Positions 22,438 through 33,173 of a DNA stretch of 64,000 bases are shown here, in pieces. Positions within the stretch are counted from its first letter, which is position 1, and the number at the start of each line of letters is the position of its first letter. The position numbers and the translations under genes were made by a program. The stretch covers positions 23,420,825-23,484,824 of the forward strand of contig NC_068974.1 in assembly GCF_016808095.1 (NCBI RefSeq). Reading direction: 5' to 3'. The notes beneath the pieces are model-generated. The model was not told the origin of the DNA. It did not search any database and saw only the letters and a list, made by a program, of their open reading frames with translations. Source of the stretch: Vigna angularis. Taxonomy: Eukaryota; Streptophyta; Magnoliopsida; Fabales; Fabaceae.

Positions 22438-23666
22438 CACTAGTACAGAAACACCTTTTTAAGTCTCTCCATTTAAATCTGTTCTTGAAATAATAGACTT
22501 AGTAAATGTGTAATGGCATTATTATAACAGATTTAAATGTTGATTTTAAGTCTGTTGAAATATAAACAGACTTAAATTTTATATCTGTTGAGCTTTTTGA
22601 CAGACTTAAATTAATATTTTAAGTCTATTAAAAAATAAAAAGACTTTAATTGTTAGTTTTCTATGAAACCTAAATTCTTTAACCTAATTCCCAAACTTTT
22701 CTTAGCATTGGTTCTCCTTCTTCTACTCAAAACACAAAAACACTTCTTTCTGCATTTTCTCTCTTCATCTTTGCTCATGTCCAACCCCAAAAAGTTGTGT
22801 CATAGCCTCTGTGTGCGATCTTCGTGCTAGATCTCCCTCCTCTGCCTCCAAGGGTGTGAGTGTTGTAGCCTCCACCTCACATGTCGTCGCGTCCAAGGGC
22901 GTGGGTGATGTAGATATCCCTCCTCCGCTGTCACTGCCGTAGTCACGTTTTACCGTGTCGTTGTCGCCGTTGTGTCTTGTCACTGTTGTCGTCGCATCTT
23001 GCTGTTGTCGCTTCCACCATCGCATCTTGTTGTTGTTGCTATTGCGTCTTCCTATTGTCGTTGTTGCGTCTCTCGCTGCTGCTACTGCTACCGCTACCGT
23101 CATCTCGCACTATCGCTGCCGCCGTCGCCTCATGTTGTTGTGTTCCGCGATGTCCTCATCACCCTTCGAGTCGCCAATTTTGAAAACTTTCTGTTAGATT
23201 TTTAAGGGTTAAGAAATTTTAGGGTTTTAGCGTTTCTTGTGAGGTGATGATCTCAATTTCTCTTTGCAGTATTTGATTTGTATTATGTTGTGTAAAGAAT
23301 TTGATTAAATTGATGGGTTGTTGTTGTATTTGTTGTATTATGTTGATGATTTGTATTATGTTGTATTCTGTTTATGTGATATTATATTCAATTTTATTTT
23401 TATTGTGTATGATAACTTGCGAAAGATTCATTTTGTGGTGATTGATTATGACTTGTTAATATTTTGGAGTGGTGCCAATGGATTATATGGTTGAATTTGT
23501 AATTTTGGATGGAAAATCTAAGTCTATTAATTCACAACAAATCTAAAATTTAAATATGTTACTTAATAATAAACTTAAAATTTAAGTTTTTCGAATCTAA
23601 GTCTGTTATAAAATAGACTTAAAAAGCTCAAAATAACTAACTTAAAAAGCCTATTTTGTACTAGTG
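22438..23666. mobile_element. Non-autonomous CACTA transposon, 1229 bp
   Basis: Ends CACTAGTACAGAAACACC (left) and TTTTGTACTAGTG (right, inverted) with a 3-bp target duplication TAA at 22435-22437 and 23667-23669. Subterminal repeats of the AAGTCTGTT/TTTAAGTCT type occur in both orientations in the outer 200 bases (for example 22462, 22545, 22617, 23520, 23590). The interior (22760-23170) is much richer in G+C and contains GTCGTTGT-type low-complexity repeats; it could be captured gene sequence. No transposase is encoded. Confidence 0.88.
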
Positions 23667-23669
23667 TAA

Positions 23670-24448
23670 ATACCTTAAACATTAAAAATAAATAATGTTA
23701 GAATAACATTTTAAATTTCAAACTTGATATACATAACATATTATTGCCAAAGAAAACTACAAAAACATCCCTTTGACATATAAAAAAAAGGGATGCTTGT
23801 GGTCTTGCTTATGACTTTTGTAAGCATTTCTAACTATATAGGTTACAATGTGATAGTTTTTGCCATTGCACTAAGTCGTTTTAGAATTGTTGGTTATGGG
23901 GGAGATTCATTCACACCTTTCTTTTCTTGTACTCCAACCTGTTATACATATTTAAACAATTAAAATAACATTAGCATACACCAATATAAAAAAAGAAAAT
24001 GCATTATTAAAACAAGTAAGGACAATTACCTCATTTACAATGGTTTTGGCTAATATAATTTTCCAAAGGATAACATTTTTAGGGGCCTACCTCACCATCT
24101 CAACCTCTTGAGTGGGCACAAAGACCCAAGTAGAAGCATGTCGAACCTTTATAACAATCACCCGTATCATATCATCTACAATGTTTTCATGGTGTATGGT
24201 TGACCTCAATGTATACATTATACCTAAGGTAACCAAATCATATTTGTAGAATAAATGAAAATATTATTAGGCTAAAACATATACTTCTCAAACAATATAA
24301 TTAGAAAAATTACCTAAAGCCACCAAGCACTAGTGGAAATAATCAATGAACAACTCATAGTGTGATCCCTTTGAGCTTATACAAATAGGAAAAGCCTATA
24401 GAGGGGGATTACTAGGTTGGACTGAGGGAGAGGCTAACTTTATTGGCA
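23670..24448 (-). pseudogene. Possible remnant of a CACTA-associated gene
   Basis: On the minus strand 24050-24230 reads TIHHENIVDDMIRVIVIK and later VFVPTQEVEMVR, reminiscent of a domain found beside CACTA transposases, but stops occur and the match is from memory. The rest (23670-24000, 24260-24448) shows nothing recognisable. The CACTAGTGG at 24327 could be a decayed CACTA end. Confidence 0.3.
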
Positions 24449-24699
24449 TGTTGATGAGTGCATATTTATGCCGACATTTATGCTTAAAAATTAAATTTTT
24501 TTATGAGATTCATGTGCTTAAACGATTGATTTAAAGTGATTTTGTGACAATTGGATTTATTGGGTTTAGGAATTAAAGAGGTGTAAAAAGTGATTTTAAG
24601 CGCATAAATTATTCTTGGATGTCATAATGTTTGTTGATGCATCTGAAATGAGAGTGTAATTGATTCAAAACTTGGAGATAAGTGGCCTAGATTGCAAAA
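24449..24699. other. Unassigned sequence, possible LTR fragment
   Basis: TTGATGAGTGCATATTTATG at 24451 resembles the start of gypsy LTRs in legumes, and the sequence cuts off the transposase frame at 24700. No partner LTR was found in the window. Confidence 0.25.
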
Positions 24700-25873
24700 T
24701 TAAGACCCAAAATCATATTTCGTATAGAATGTGCAATTATTGACTTCATAACCTGTACAACACACGACATCAAACTTCAAACCATTTGCAAGCCACAATA
24801 AAGTTTCAGAAGAATGTGGCTCTTTGTCAATTTCAGATTTGAACCAAGACATAAATGTTTTGTTATGCTCCATCAATTGCCATTTCTCTGATTGTCTTGG
24901 ATTTTTATTCTTAACAATGGCTTTGTGTGCTTCCAAAAAAGGGATCACCTCATCTGTGTTGTTCAATATATAAAGATGCGCTTGCAACAATTCTTCGCGA
25001 TCTTTTGTCACCACATTGACACCTCGGATGCTTTTACTTGTAGAAAATTTATTCAACCATGCTGTGCGAGGAACTCCTATTGGATTCGTTGATGTCATGT
25101 AATCTGAACAAAACTCGATACTTTCTTCAGCAATATACCTTTCAATCATCGAACCTTCAGGATGATATGGATTTTTAACGTACCCTTTCAAAATCTTCAT
25201 ATAACGCTCAATAGGATACATCCATCTTAAGTATACCGGTCCGCACAACTTGATTTCTCTAACCAAATGAACAAGTAAATGTACCATGATGTCAAAAAAA
25301 GATGGAGGGAAAAACATCTCTAGTTGACACAAGATGATAACAATCTCGCCTTGAAGTTCATCTAACTTTGTAGGATCGATGGCTTTACTACATATTGACG
25401 AGAAAAATGAACACAACCTGTTTATGGTGTGCCTAATATTTTTGGGCAAAATTCCACGAATAGCCACCGGTAACAACTGTTGCATTAAGACGTGACAATC
25501 GTGAGACTTCATGCCAACAAGCTTTAAGTCCTGCATTGACACTAAACTCTTCATATTTGAAGAGTATCCTTGTGGTACTTTGATACTCTTTAAACATACA
25601 CAAAAACTTATCTTCTCTTGTCTAGACATTGTGTAACATGCAGGGGGCAAATAAGTATGTTTACCAATCTCTTAGAAAACCATCACATATAAGATGTTCT
25701 CTAATTTGAGTTGCGTTCAACTTTCTCCCATTCAAACAGTTCACACAAGGACATCTAAACCTCACTTCATCATCAGTTCTCCCCTCATTACGTTGCGCAA
25801 ATTGTATAAATTCCTCTACACCTCTCTCGTACTCAGCACTAATACGTGGTAAATTAATCCAATTTCGATCCAT
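24700..25873 (-). pseudogene. CACTA TNP2-like transposase, internally deleted
   Basis: 25661-25873 is a transposase-associated N-terminal domain (CPCVNCLNG, REHLICDGF). It is followed almost at once by the later part of TNP2: LPPACYTMSRQEK, GMKSHDCHVLMQQLLP, FPPSFFDIMVHLLVHLV and YLRWMYPIERYMK, up to a truncated DUF4216-like start (TGYEVNNCTFYTK). The large central catalytic part normally between them is missing, and a stop follows the N-terminal domain. The second transposase at 61327-63999 gives the comparison. The C-terminus is cut at 24700 by unrelated sequence. It presumably belongs to the element whose right end is at 27122. Confidence 0.85.
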
Positions 25874-26394
25874 ATTCCTAAATATTACATAAATAATATT
25901 TTAAGGTTTATAAATAATACAAGAACTACAACACACATTACCAAAACTATAGCAAAAATCATACCATACATTACCAAAACTATAACAATTTCATGCATTA
26001 TCAAAATTAAAGCAAAAATTATACCATACATTACCAAAACTATAGAACCTTTATACATTACCAAAACTATAGCATTATGCAAAAACTAATGAAGAAATCA
26101 TCTTAACAATGCAAAAGGGCATAAATACCTGGAAGAAGAACGGCGAAAACGCTTCGTGCAAAAAAAACGAAATCGCAGAGGAGTGGGAATGACGCGTTTC
26201 AAATGCTTTTGATCGGCCAAAAACTGTTGTTTATCGTCACAAATGAGAAAGAACCGAACAATTTGAAGTTTAAACGGAGAAAAATAGCGTATCGGAGATG
26301 ATGGGAGTCGGAGGGAAAAGAGAAAACGCGAACAGAGGCTTGCGGGAAGAAGACGATCACTGTTCAAAGTTTTAATTTTTAACTCTGAACGGGG
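25874..26394 (-). other. 5' region of the broken CACTA gene
   Basis: 25880-26090 has imperfect repeats of a CATTACCAAAACTATAGCA-like unit (four or five copies). 26100-26394 contains a G+C-richer stretch that may be the leader of the transposase gene. No coding similarity. Confidence 0.4.
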
Positions 26395-27122
26395 GAATCT
26401 ACCGCGGTTCACTACTTAACCGCGGTATAATAGGGGTATATGCCGCGGTTCTACGAGCAACCGCGGCATATACTGATTAAAAAAATAATACTAAATGGCA
26501 TTTTTGAAATTATTTTCAAACTATATGCCGCGGTTGCCCGCTGAACCGCGGTATATACCTCGAAATATTTCAAATTAATATTAAATTAATTTCAGATAGC
26601 AGAATATGCCGCGGTTGCTCGTAGAACCGCGGCATATACCCCTGTAACGTACTCAACACAACTGCTTCCCAACTGCCTTCTGGGGAATTTCAGAAGTTAC
26701 AGGGGTATATGCCGCGGTTCTATGGGGAACCGCGGCATATACCCCCTGTAACTTCTGAAATTCTCTGACTGGCAGGGAAGTTCAGACGTTACAGGGGTTA
26801 TATGCCGCGGTTCCCCATAGAACCGCGGCATATACCCCTGTAACTTTTCAAGTACTCTGACCCAGTCAGCACCTGCAATAAATTCGCAGGGGTATATGCC
26901 GCGGTTCTATGGGGAACCGCGGCATATACTCTGTTATTTAATTTTTTATTCATACGTGGCGTCAAAGGCAATGGTTGACTGGAGTATATGCCGCGGTTTG
27001 GAGCAGAACCGCGGCATATATGTTCGATTTATTTACAAAACTGCCACCGCGCACCATTATGCTGCGGTTTTCTTTGAACCGTGGCATAATGTGCGCTGTA
27101 AAAACCCATTTTTTTACTAGTG
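26395..27122. repeat. CACTA subterminal hairpin array (CCGCGG) and right terminus
   Basis: Eight or nine units of the form TGCCGCGGTT-N9 to 11-AACCGCGGCATA are spaced roughly 80-95 bases apart, with about 16 exact CCGCGG sites. Each unit can fold as a hairpin. The array ends at 27122 with TTTTTTTACTAGTG, the inverted CACTA terminus. In CACTA elements such repeats are transposase-binding sites. The other end of this element was not found with confidence. Confidence 0.8.
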
Positions 27123-27809
27123 AAATGGGCCAAACAGGCAGTCTTTACCCTTACACCTCCTAAATTTCCCTACATACACTCCTATTTCTAAAGCAAGCCC
27201 AAAATCTAAGCCCAGACCCTAGCCTTCTTGTGTCGTCATCGTGAAATGTTAGCCGTCACTACCGCGCCGCCACCAAAACCCTAATTCGCCATGCTGCCGG
27301 TGCCGCAGAACAAACTGCAGCACCACCCAACAACCACAACGCCAGCCATCACAGCACTGCTTCCAACACCATCTCCTCCGCACGATCTTAGAACGTCGTC
27401 GCCAACACCAGGGGCCACCACCAGCAAGCCTCTTCTTCGCGCCACAACAGCACTGTTTAACCACCACCGCGAGGGCAGATCGTCAACCATGGAAGCATCT
27501 CCATTCTCGCGTTCATCCTCAACCCCAAATGTGCCAACACTCTCCCTTCAATGCGAGCACCGCTGCAACACTATCTCACCACCATCAACACGCACCTGTA
27601 GGAGAAGAACCCAAAAACACGCATTGCAAAGCCTCCCGTCTTCCTTTTGTGCCTCCATATCGAAATCTACAAACCTACAAACAGAAAACCACAAGTTCGT
27701 GAACCCTAGTCGCGCAAGATTCACCTTAATCAAAAATTGAAACCAGAAAACGCAACCCCTTCGTCTTCGCGAAAAACTCAGAATTGTGCCGCTGCTTGCC
27801 TCCACCAGC

Positions 27810-27900
<91 letters not shown>

Positions 27901-28079
27901 CCTTGCCCATATCTTATTTTATCTAATGTGAGACTTTGTTTGTATCATAGTAATCCTCTTCTCAAACAAAGAATTATGGTTCTCTAGCTCCCCTACAGCG
28001 AAAGCCCTTTTTTCTTATCCTAGAGTACGCCATGGTTTGCAAACCCATGGTCACACCACTAAGCATCTCTTGCTCTCCA
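27123..28079. other. Host or decayed-element sequence with a low-complexity frame
   Basis: 27291-27740 is an open frame rich in Pro, Thr and Ser in a G+C-rich stretch; no domain is visible and it may be chance. The segment up to 28079 is the insertion target of the family C gypsy element and continues at 36275. Confidence 0.4.
27813..27897. repeat. (AT)n microsatellite, about 85 bp
   Basis: Uninterrupted alternating A and T for about 42 units. The apparent Ile-Tyr frames across it on both strands are artefacts. Confidence 0.97.
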
Positions 28080-28084
28080 CCTCC

Positions 28085-28839
28085 TGATGGGAGACCATCA
28101 AGAAATCACATTGGACCTCTTACTAGAGCCATGGCAAGGAAGATTCAAGAGGAAGAAGCATCACCTAACATTTTACTTCTATGGAAGGTTACTTATAAAA
28201 ATCCTTCTTCTCTTAACTAAAACACTTATACTTTGTTTTGTAGGAACTAATAAATCTTAGAGACCATAACTGAGCCATCCAAGAAGTTAAATCAATAAAG
28301 GCAAGCAAAGGAGCCAAAAAGGGAGGTGCTTGCGGAATGGGAAATGCACCAGCATTTTTCACCCGAGAGAAGACCAATCCACGTGACTTGGCTGATTTGG
28401 AATGAAGCATGCACCTTGCTGACTGAGCTGGAATGAGGCATGGACCTTGCTGGATCAAAATGAACGTGCCTCCTATGCTAAATAATTTGAATTTAGGAGG
28501 GAATTAAATCAAAAATTAGGCTCCTCTTCACCTATAAATAAGAGGGCCTCTTCTTTGTATTTTCTCACTTTTGAGCTTAATGATATGCTGCAGAATTTGC
28601 TTTCCAACTTTTGTGCTCTTAAGTCACCTTTGATTTACTACTTCTTCTCCTTTCCTCAAGCTTCCTTCCTCTATAGGAAGGCTCTCTAAGCTTTGAGGCT
28701 TCACCCATACACCTTTCCTCCATTAAAACACCTCAAACACTGCACCATTTCATCAATCCGCTGCACCATCATTCACTACTGGTTTCTTCCGGTCTGGAGC
28801 CTCTGTCTGCACGTTTCCAACTGGGATTAGTTTCCATCA
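28085..28839 (+). repeat. 5' LTR of the family C element
   Basis: TGATGGGAGACC to TTTCCATCA. It contains TATAAATAAGAGG near 28533 and CACTTTTGAGCTTAATGA at 28566-28583, the latter also found in the family D LTR. The first 135 bases carry the same reading frame that ends pol in the 3' LTR ([15 protein letters not shown]). Confidence 0.93.
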
Positions 28840-28856
28840 AGTGGTATCATGAGCTT
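28840..28856 (+). other. Primer-binding site (initiator tRNA-Met type)
   Basis: AG then TGGTATCATGAGC follows the LTR; one base is added relative to the common TGGTATCAGAGC. Confidence 0.75.
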
Positions 28857-31373
28857 AGGTCGTCCAAGCACCAAGAGCTAAGCTATTCCTCCATCTTTGC
28901 ACTCCATTTCTACATTCTGTTGTGCTTTCTGTTTCAGTTTTTCCAGTTTCTGTTTTGAGTAATTTTTATTTTTATTTTGTGTTTTTGCAGTCATTAATTT
29001 CGTGTTTCCTGTTGTAGTATTTGTGTTTCCAGTGTTCATACATGTTTGTTACTCATTTTAAACGGTGAATCATTCTTGTTTATGTCTCTTCTAGCTTTAT
29101 TTTGCAATTCCAATTATGTTTTAGTCTTGTGCATTCCATATTTGCAGTTTTAATTATGTTTCACTTTGGTTTTCTGTTCTGCTGGGTTTCATTTTGATTT
29201 GCTTGAGTTTAGAGTGCTGGAAAAGCTTTAAATCAACCAAATAAGGCAATGTGAACATGTTCTAGCCTTGGTGAGAGAAGCAAAAGCACTAGAAACTAAT
29301 TCTGATTTCAAATCTGCTCAAGAAATTCAAATCTGGTTTCATTTCAGTTTTGAATTCTGATGCAAAATTATGTTTCTGGTTTTAAATCTTTAAACCTGTT
29401 TTCAGTTAATTTCCTTTGATTCTGAAGCATTGTACAACTTTGTTTGTTGTTGTTGGACATGGCTAGAAGTGTAGCAAACCATTACAAGCAATGAAATGTA
29501 ATTTGCATAGCTTGGTTGTGCATAAACACTAGCATGTCACTATTTCAGCTTTATTCTAGCTTTTTACCGTGCTATCATTCTTTGCTTAGTCCAGTCTGAG
29601 TTTATTCATACTAAGCACTTTAATTCTAGTTTAGTTTAGTGTAATAACATTCTCTGGAGTCATTGTGTGTGTTGTCCAGCCTTATCTCCACAAGTTTCTT
29701 AAATCTGGTGCAGTTTTGGTGGAAATTTGCTGCATAAATAGGCTATAGCAAGGGTGAATTGTTGAATCTTGCTATTTCTGTGCATTTACAACATTTGAGC
29801 AAGTTTAAATTGTCATTCCAAAGTTGTTTGCACTGTTCATTTGGTCATTTTCTAGCCTATAAGCAAATTTGCCTTTTTAAACCTTAAAATTGCCTTTAAA
29901 ATGGAAGTGCACCAGTGAATTCACATTGCAATCTGTTTTCCAGCTGTTTCAGTGTTTGAACATCTTTGAAATGATGATACAAAGTTGTTTGATGCATCAA
30001 TTGAACTGCTGAATCACTTCCAATCAATTTTGGGTTTAAAACCACCATTTTAGTCCACTTTTTCTGGTGCAGAAATCATTTTCCAGCAACTGTTTTGGTC
30101 ATTCTTGTTCAAATTCATTTCTAGATTGTAGTAAGAGTTGGTTCATTGTTTTAAATTGAAAATAAATTATCAAAATAAGTTAGAACAAGTGTTAAAAAGC
30201 CTATTGAACCGTGCAATCCAGTTTCAGGCAGTTAAAAACCCCAAAACACAAAATCTGGTTTTCATTGGGGCATTTTAAGAAACACTTTGGTAAAATATCA
30301 AACAGTTTGGTCTGGATGAGTTTGTGATCTGCTATTTATGTTTTTGTTGCTTTCTTAATCTGTTCTAGTGCCATTATTAGGTTTCTTTTGAGTGCTTTCT
30401 GTTATTCCATCCTTGTCCCCACTTGATTTCCCCATTCTTGGCTTCTAAATTGTCAAACAATCAAAAATCTAGTTTGAAATTCTGGTGCAGTTTGCTAATT
30501 CTGTTTGGTGTGTTTTGAGTGGAATCTTGAGGTGCTGTGGTAACTATTATGAGGCATCTAGAAGCAGCAACCTTCACCTACTGAGGTAGCATATTAGGAA
30601 GTGAAAAGGGGGTTGAAGTGGGAACAAAAAGGGAGCTTTTGAGTAGCTATAACTCTACTGTTCCAGCAGCTAAACATACACTAGAAAAGCTTGAAGTGCA
30701 ACCTGTTTTGGAGTAGCAATCTGGAGCAGCAAGAGAGTGAAGCTTACATTAGTTTTAGGCCTTCTTTTAAGTTTGTTTACACCACATATCACGGAACCTT
30801 TGCTGTTTAAAGTTGATTTTCATTTCTTGGCTAAGTGACTTGGGAAAATGCTCTTGAAGCAATTCCAAGATCACATTTAAACATTGTAATAGTGCAATTT
30901 CGTTTTCTTAGTGTGGAAGTGTGTCAAGGGGCTCCAAGTGTCACTTGCACTTTTACTTAGGGTCGTCTAACATTTACATTTTGCATCTTTATTGCTTTCT
31001 TTAAATTGCTTGATTGATTTTTTGTTTTAAGTCTCCGTGGTATATAGGGTTGTATAGCATGTAACTAAACCTTCTTTTGGTTTTTAGGAGCATTTCATTA
31101 TCATTTGAAAATATTTTGAAGAATTTCTACGTAGAAACTAAGGTAAAAGATAACTCTAAGGAAACTCTGGCTAAGGAAGAACTTGGTTTCTAAGCTTGTC
31201 CAATTATGACTCACCTCTTCTTCTTGGGAGCTACTTGGAAACATTTTTTACCTCTAGAATCTTTTTAGAAATTTTTCACCAAAAGCAAGGAAAGTTTGTG
31301 AAAATCTTTTCACTCATTACTTGTGCAAGTCTTTGAAAACCTTGTGAAGATAATTTCTACCTACTTGTCAAGA
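28857..31373 (+). other. Long untranslated leader of the family C element
   Basis: About 2.5 kb with no long frame. Words in order GCATAAATAGGCTATAGC (29731), AAAACCACCATTTTAG (30038), GATTGTAGTAAGAG (30125) and TTGGGGCATTTTA (30267) recur collinearly on the minus strand of the family D leader (52773-55932). Purpose unknown; it may carry packaging or translation signals. Confidence 0.75.
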
Positions 31374-32429
31374 ATGAGTCAATCTAGTGTCCAAGGAAGT
31401 GTAAAACCTAAAAGTGAGAGCTTATAACTAAAAGAGGAATTTGAGCAAAAGTTCCAACAAAGGGACAAAGAGATTAGTGAGCTCAAGGATATGATTGGTC
31501 AACTTTTGATCAATCAAGACAAGGGTTAAAAGATAGAAGGGTCTACACATAGAAATAAAGAATACCTTGGAGATACATCCTCTCCACCTAGTGAACCTAA
31601 GCATTATAGTAGTCATCACAATGATGACCACTATCAAATACCTCCTAGGAGAAATCATAGAGTGAGACAACATCACCCAAGGGAACCCAAAATTGATCTT
31701 CCTCCTTTCCATGGAAAAGATGATGTGGAAGAATATCTGGAATGGGAGATGAAAGTTGAGCAATTATTTGAGTGTCACCAAATAGATGATGAGAGGAGAG
31801 TAACTATGGCCTCTTTAAGCTTTCAAGGCTATGCCTTATATTGGTGGACAACCTTGGTCAAAGATCTGAGATTGAGAAACCTACCTTCCATTAGGTATTG
31901 GAATGAGTTAAGGTCTGCCTTAAGAAGAAGGCATGTTCCAGCTGACTATGATAGGGAGTTAATGGACAAGCTCCATAAACTCCAACAAAGAAACATGAGT
32001 GTTGAAGAATATAGGCAAAAAATGGAGTTACTCATGTTGAGAGCTGGGATAAGAGAGGAACCAAGGATAACAATTGCTAGGTTCCAAAGTGGACATAATT
32101 ATGACATAAGAGATAAGGTAGAACTCTTACCTTACAATGATCTCAATGAATTAGTCCAACTTTGTGTGAGGGTGGAGCAACAACTCAAGAGGAAAAGCTC
32201 CACTAGAAAGGACTTCCCTACTAGATCTAGCTATAAGAGAGAATACAAGAGGGAGGGTAGTCTATTTAAATCAAGGTATGATGGGTCTAGGGAAAGAGAA
32301 AGAGAAAAAGAAAGGGTTAAAGAACCTTCAAGAGACCATAAAAGTAAGGAGACTAAGTGCTTTAGATGTGGGGAAAAAGGACACTATGCATCTGAGTGTC
32401 GAAATAGAAGGTCAACTTACATTCTTTAG
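31374..32429 (+). pseudogene. gypsy gag of the family C element
   Basis: The frame starts at ATG 31374 (MSQSSVQGSVK) and has two early TAA stops (near 31425 and 31527). From 31662 it is open for 255 codons: IDLPPFHGKDDVEEYLEWE, the gag core ALYWWTTLVKDLRLRN...NELRSALRRRHVP, and MSVEEYRQKMELLMLRAGI. A Lys/Arg/Glu-rich region and one intact zinc knuckle, CFRCGEKGHYASEC (about 32358-32400), follow. The stop at 32427 precedes protease in the same frame. Confidence 0.88.
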
Positions 32430-33173
32430 CATGAGAGTGACAGTGAGGGTTCTTCATATAGTGAGTCTGAAACATCCACTTCTGAAGAAGAAGAAGCTTT
32501 ACCTTGTGATGGTGACGTACTCATGGTAAGGAGACTCCTTGAAAATAAACATGTTGAGCTAGAACAGTCACAAAGAGAGAATCTATTCCACACAAGGTGT
32601 AAAGTTTTTGAAAAGACATGTTCAATGATTGTGGATAGTGGCTCTTGTTGCAACTGTTGTAGTTCAAGAATGGTAGAGAAGCTAGGCTAACTACTACTCC
32701 TCATCCTAAACCTTATAAACTTCAATGGATCAAAGAGGATGAAGGAATAATAGTTAAAGAACAAGTGAGTATACCCATTTCCATTAGAAAATATGAAGAC
32801 CAAATTGTTTGTGATATAGTACCAATGGAAGCTGGGCATATATTACTTTGAAGGCCTTGGCAATTTGATAAACAAACTCTACATGATGGAGTCACCAACA
32901 AAATCACTATTCAACACAAGGGCAGGAAAATTGTTTTGTGTCTTCTTACACCTTCCCAAGTAAGAGAGGACCAAATATTTCTTAAGAAGAAGTTGGATGG
33001 AGAAAAGAAAAAGGAAAATAGGAAAGAGAAAAAGGAGAAGAACATGAGTTTGGTAAACAATGCCTCAACCAAAGAAGTTGTCCAACCTCAAACCTTAAAA
33101 GTTTCTAAAAATCTTTTGCTTGGACAACCTCATTTTCTTCTCTATTGGAAAGAGGCACTTGTTTCAGTAAATT
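32430..33173 (+). pseudogene. gypsy protease region of the family C element
   Basis: Continues the gag frame with an acidic Ser/Glu stretch, then the aspartic protease motif IVDSGSCCNCCS (DSG at about 32634). A frameshift near 32690 and a stop near 32850 (HILL then TGA) break it. The Lys-rich linker MSLVNNASTKE (33044) leads toward RT. Confidence 0.75.

Noticed and set aside
22955..23205. Overlapping frames in three phases in the CACTA interior
   Set aside because: All come from GTCGTTGT-type low-complexity repeats; no family signature.
24327..24340. CACTAGTGG as the left end of the broken CACTA element
   Set aside because: No CCGCGG subterminal repeats follow it and the adjacent bases do not match the presumed duplication at 27123.
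26395..27122. Regularly spaced repeats suggesting a CRISPR array
   Set aside because: Units are palindromes with no constant repeat-spacer pattern, in plant DNA beside a CACTA terminus.
27291..27740. 149-codon Pro/Thr/Ser-rich frame as a host gene
   Set aside because: No domain, no splice or UTR signals, and composition alone can keep it open; left as unassigned sequence.
27548..27987. Open frames rich in Ile-Tyr on both strands
   Set aside because: They are translations of the (AT)n microsatellite and have no start context or domain.
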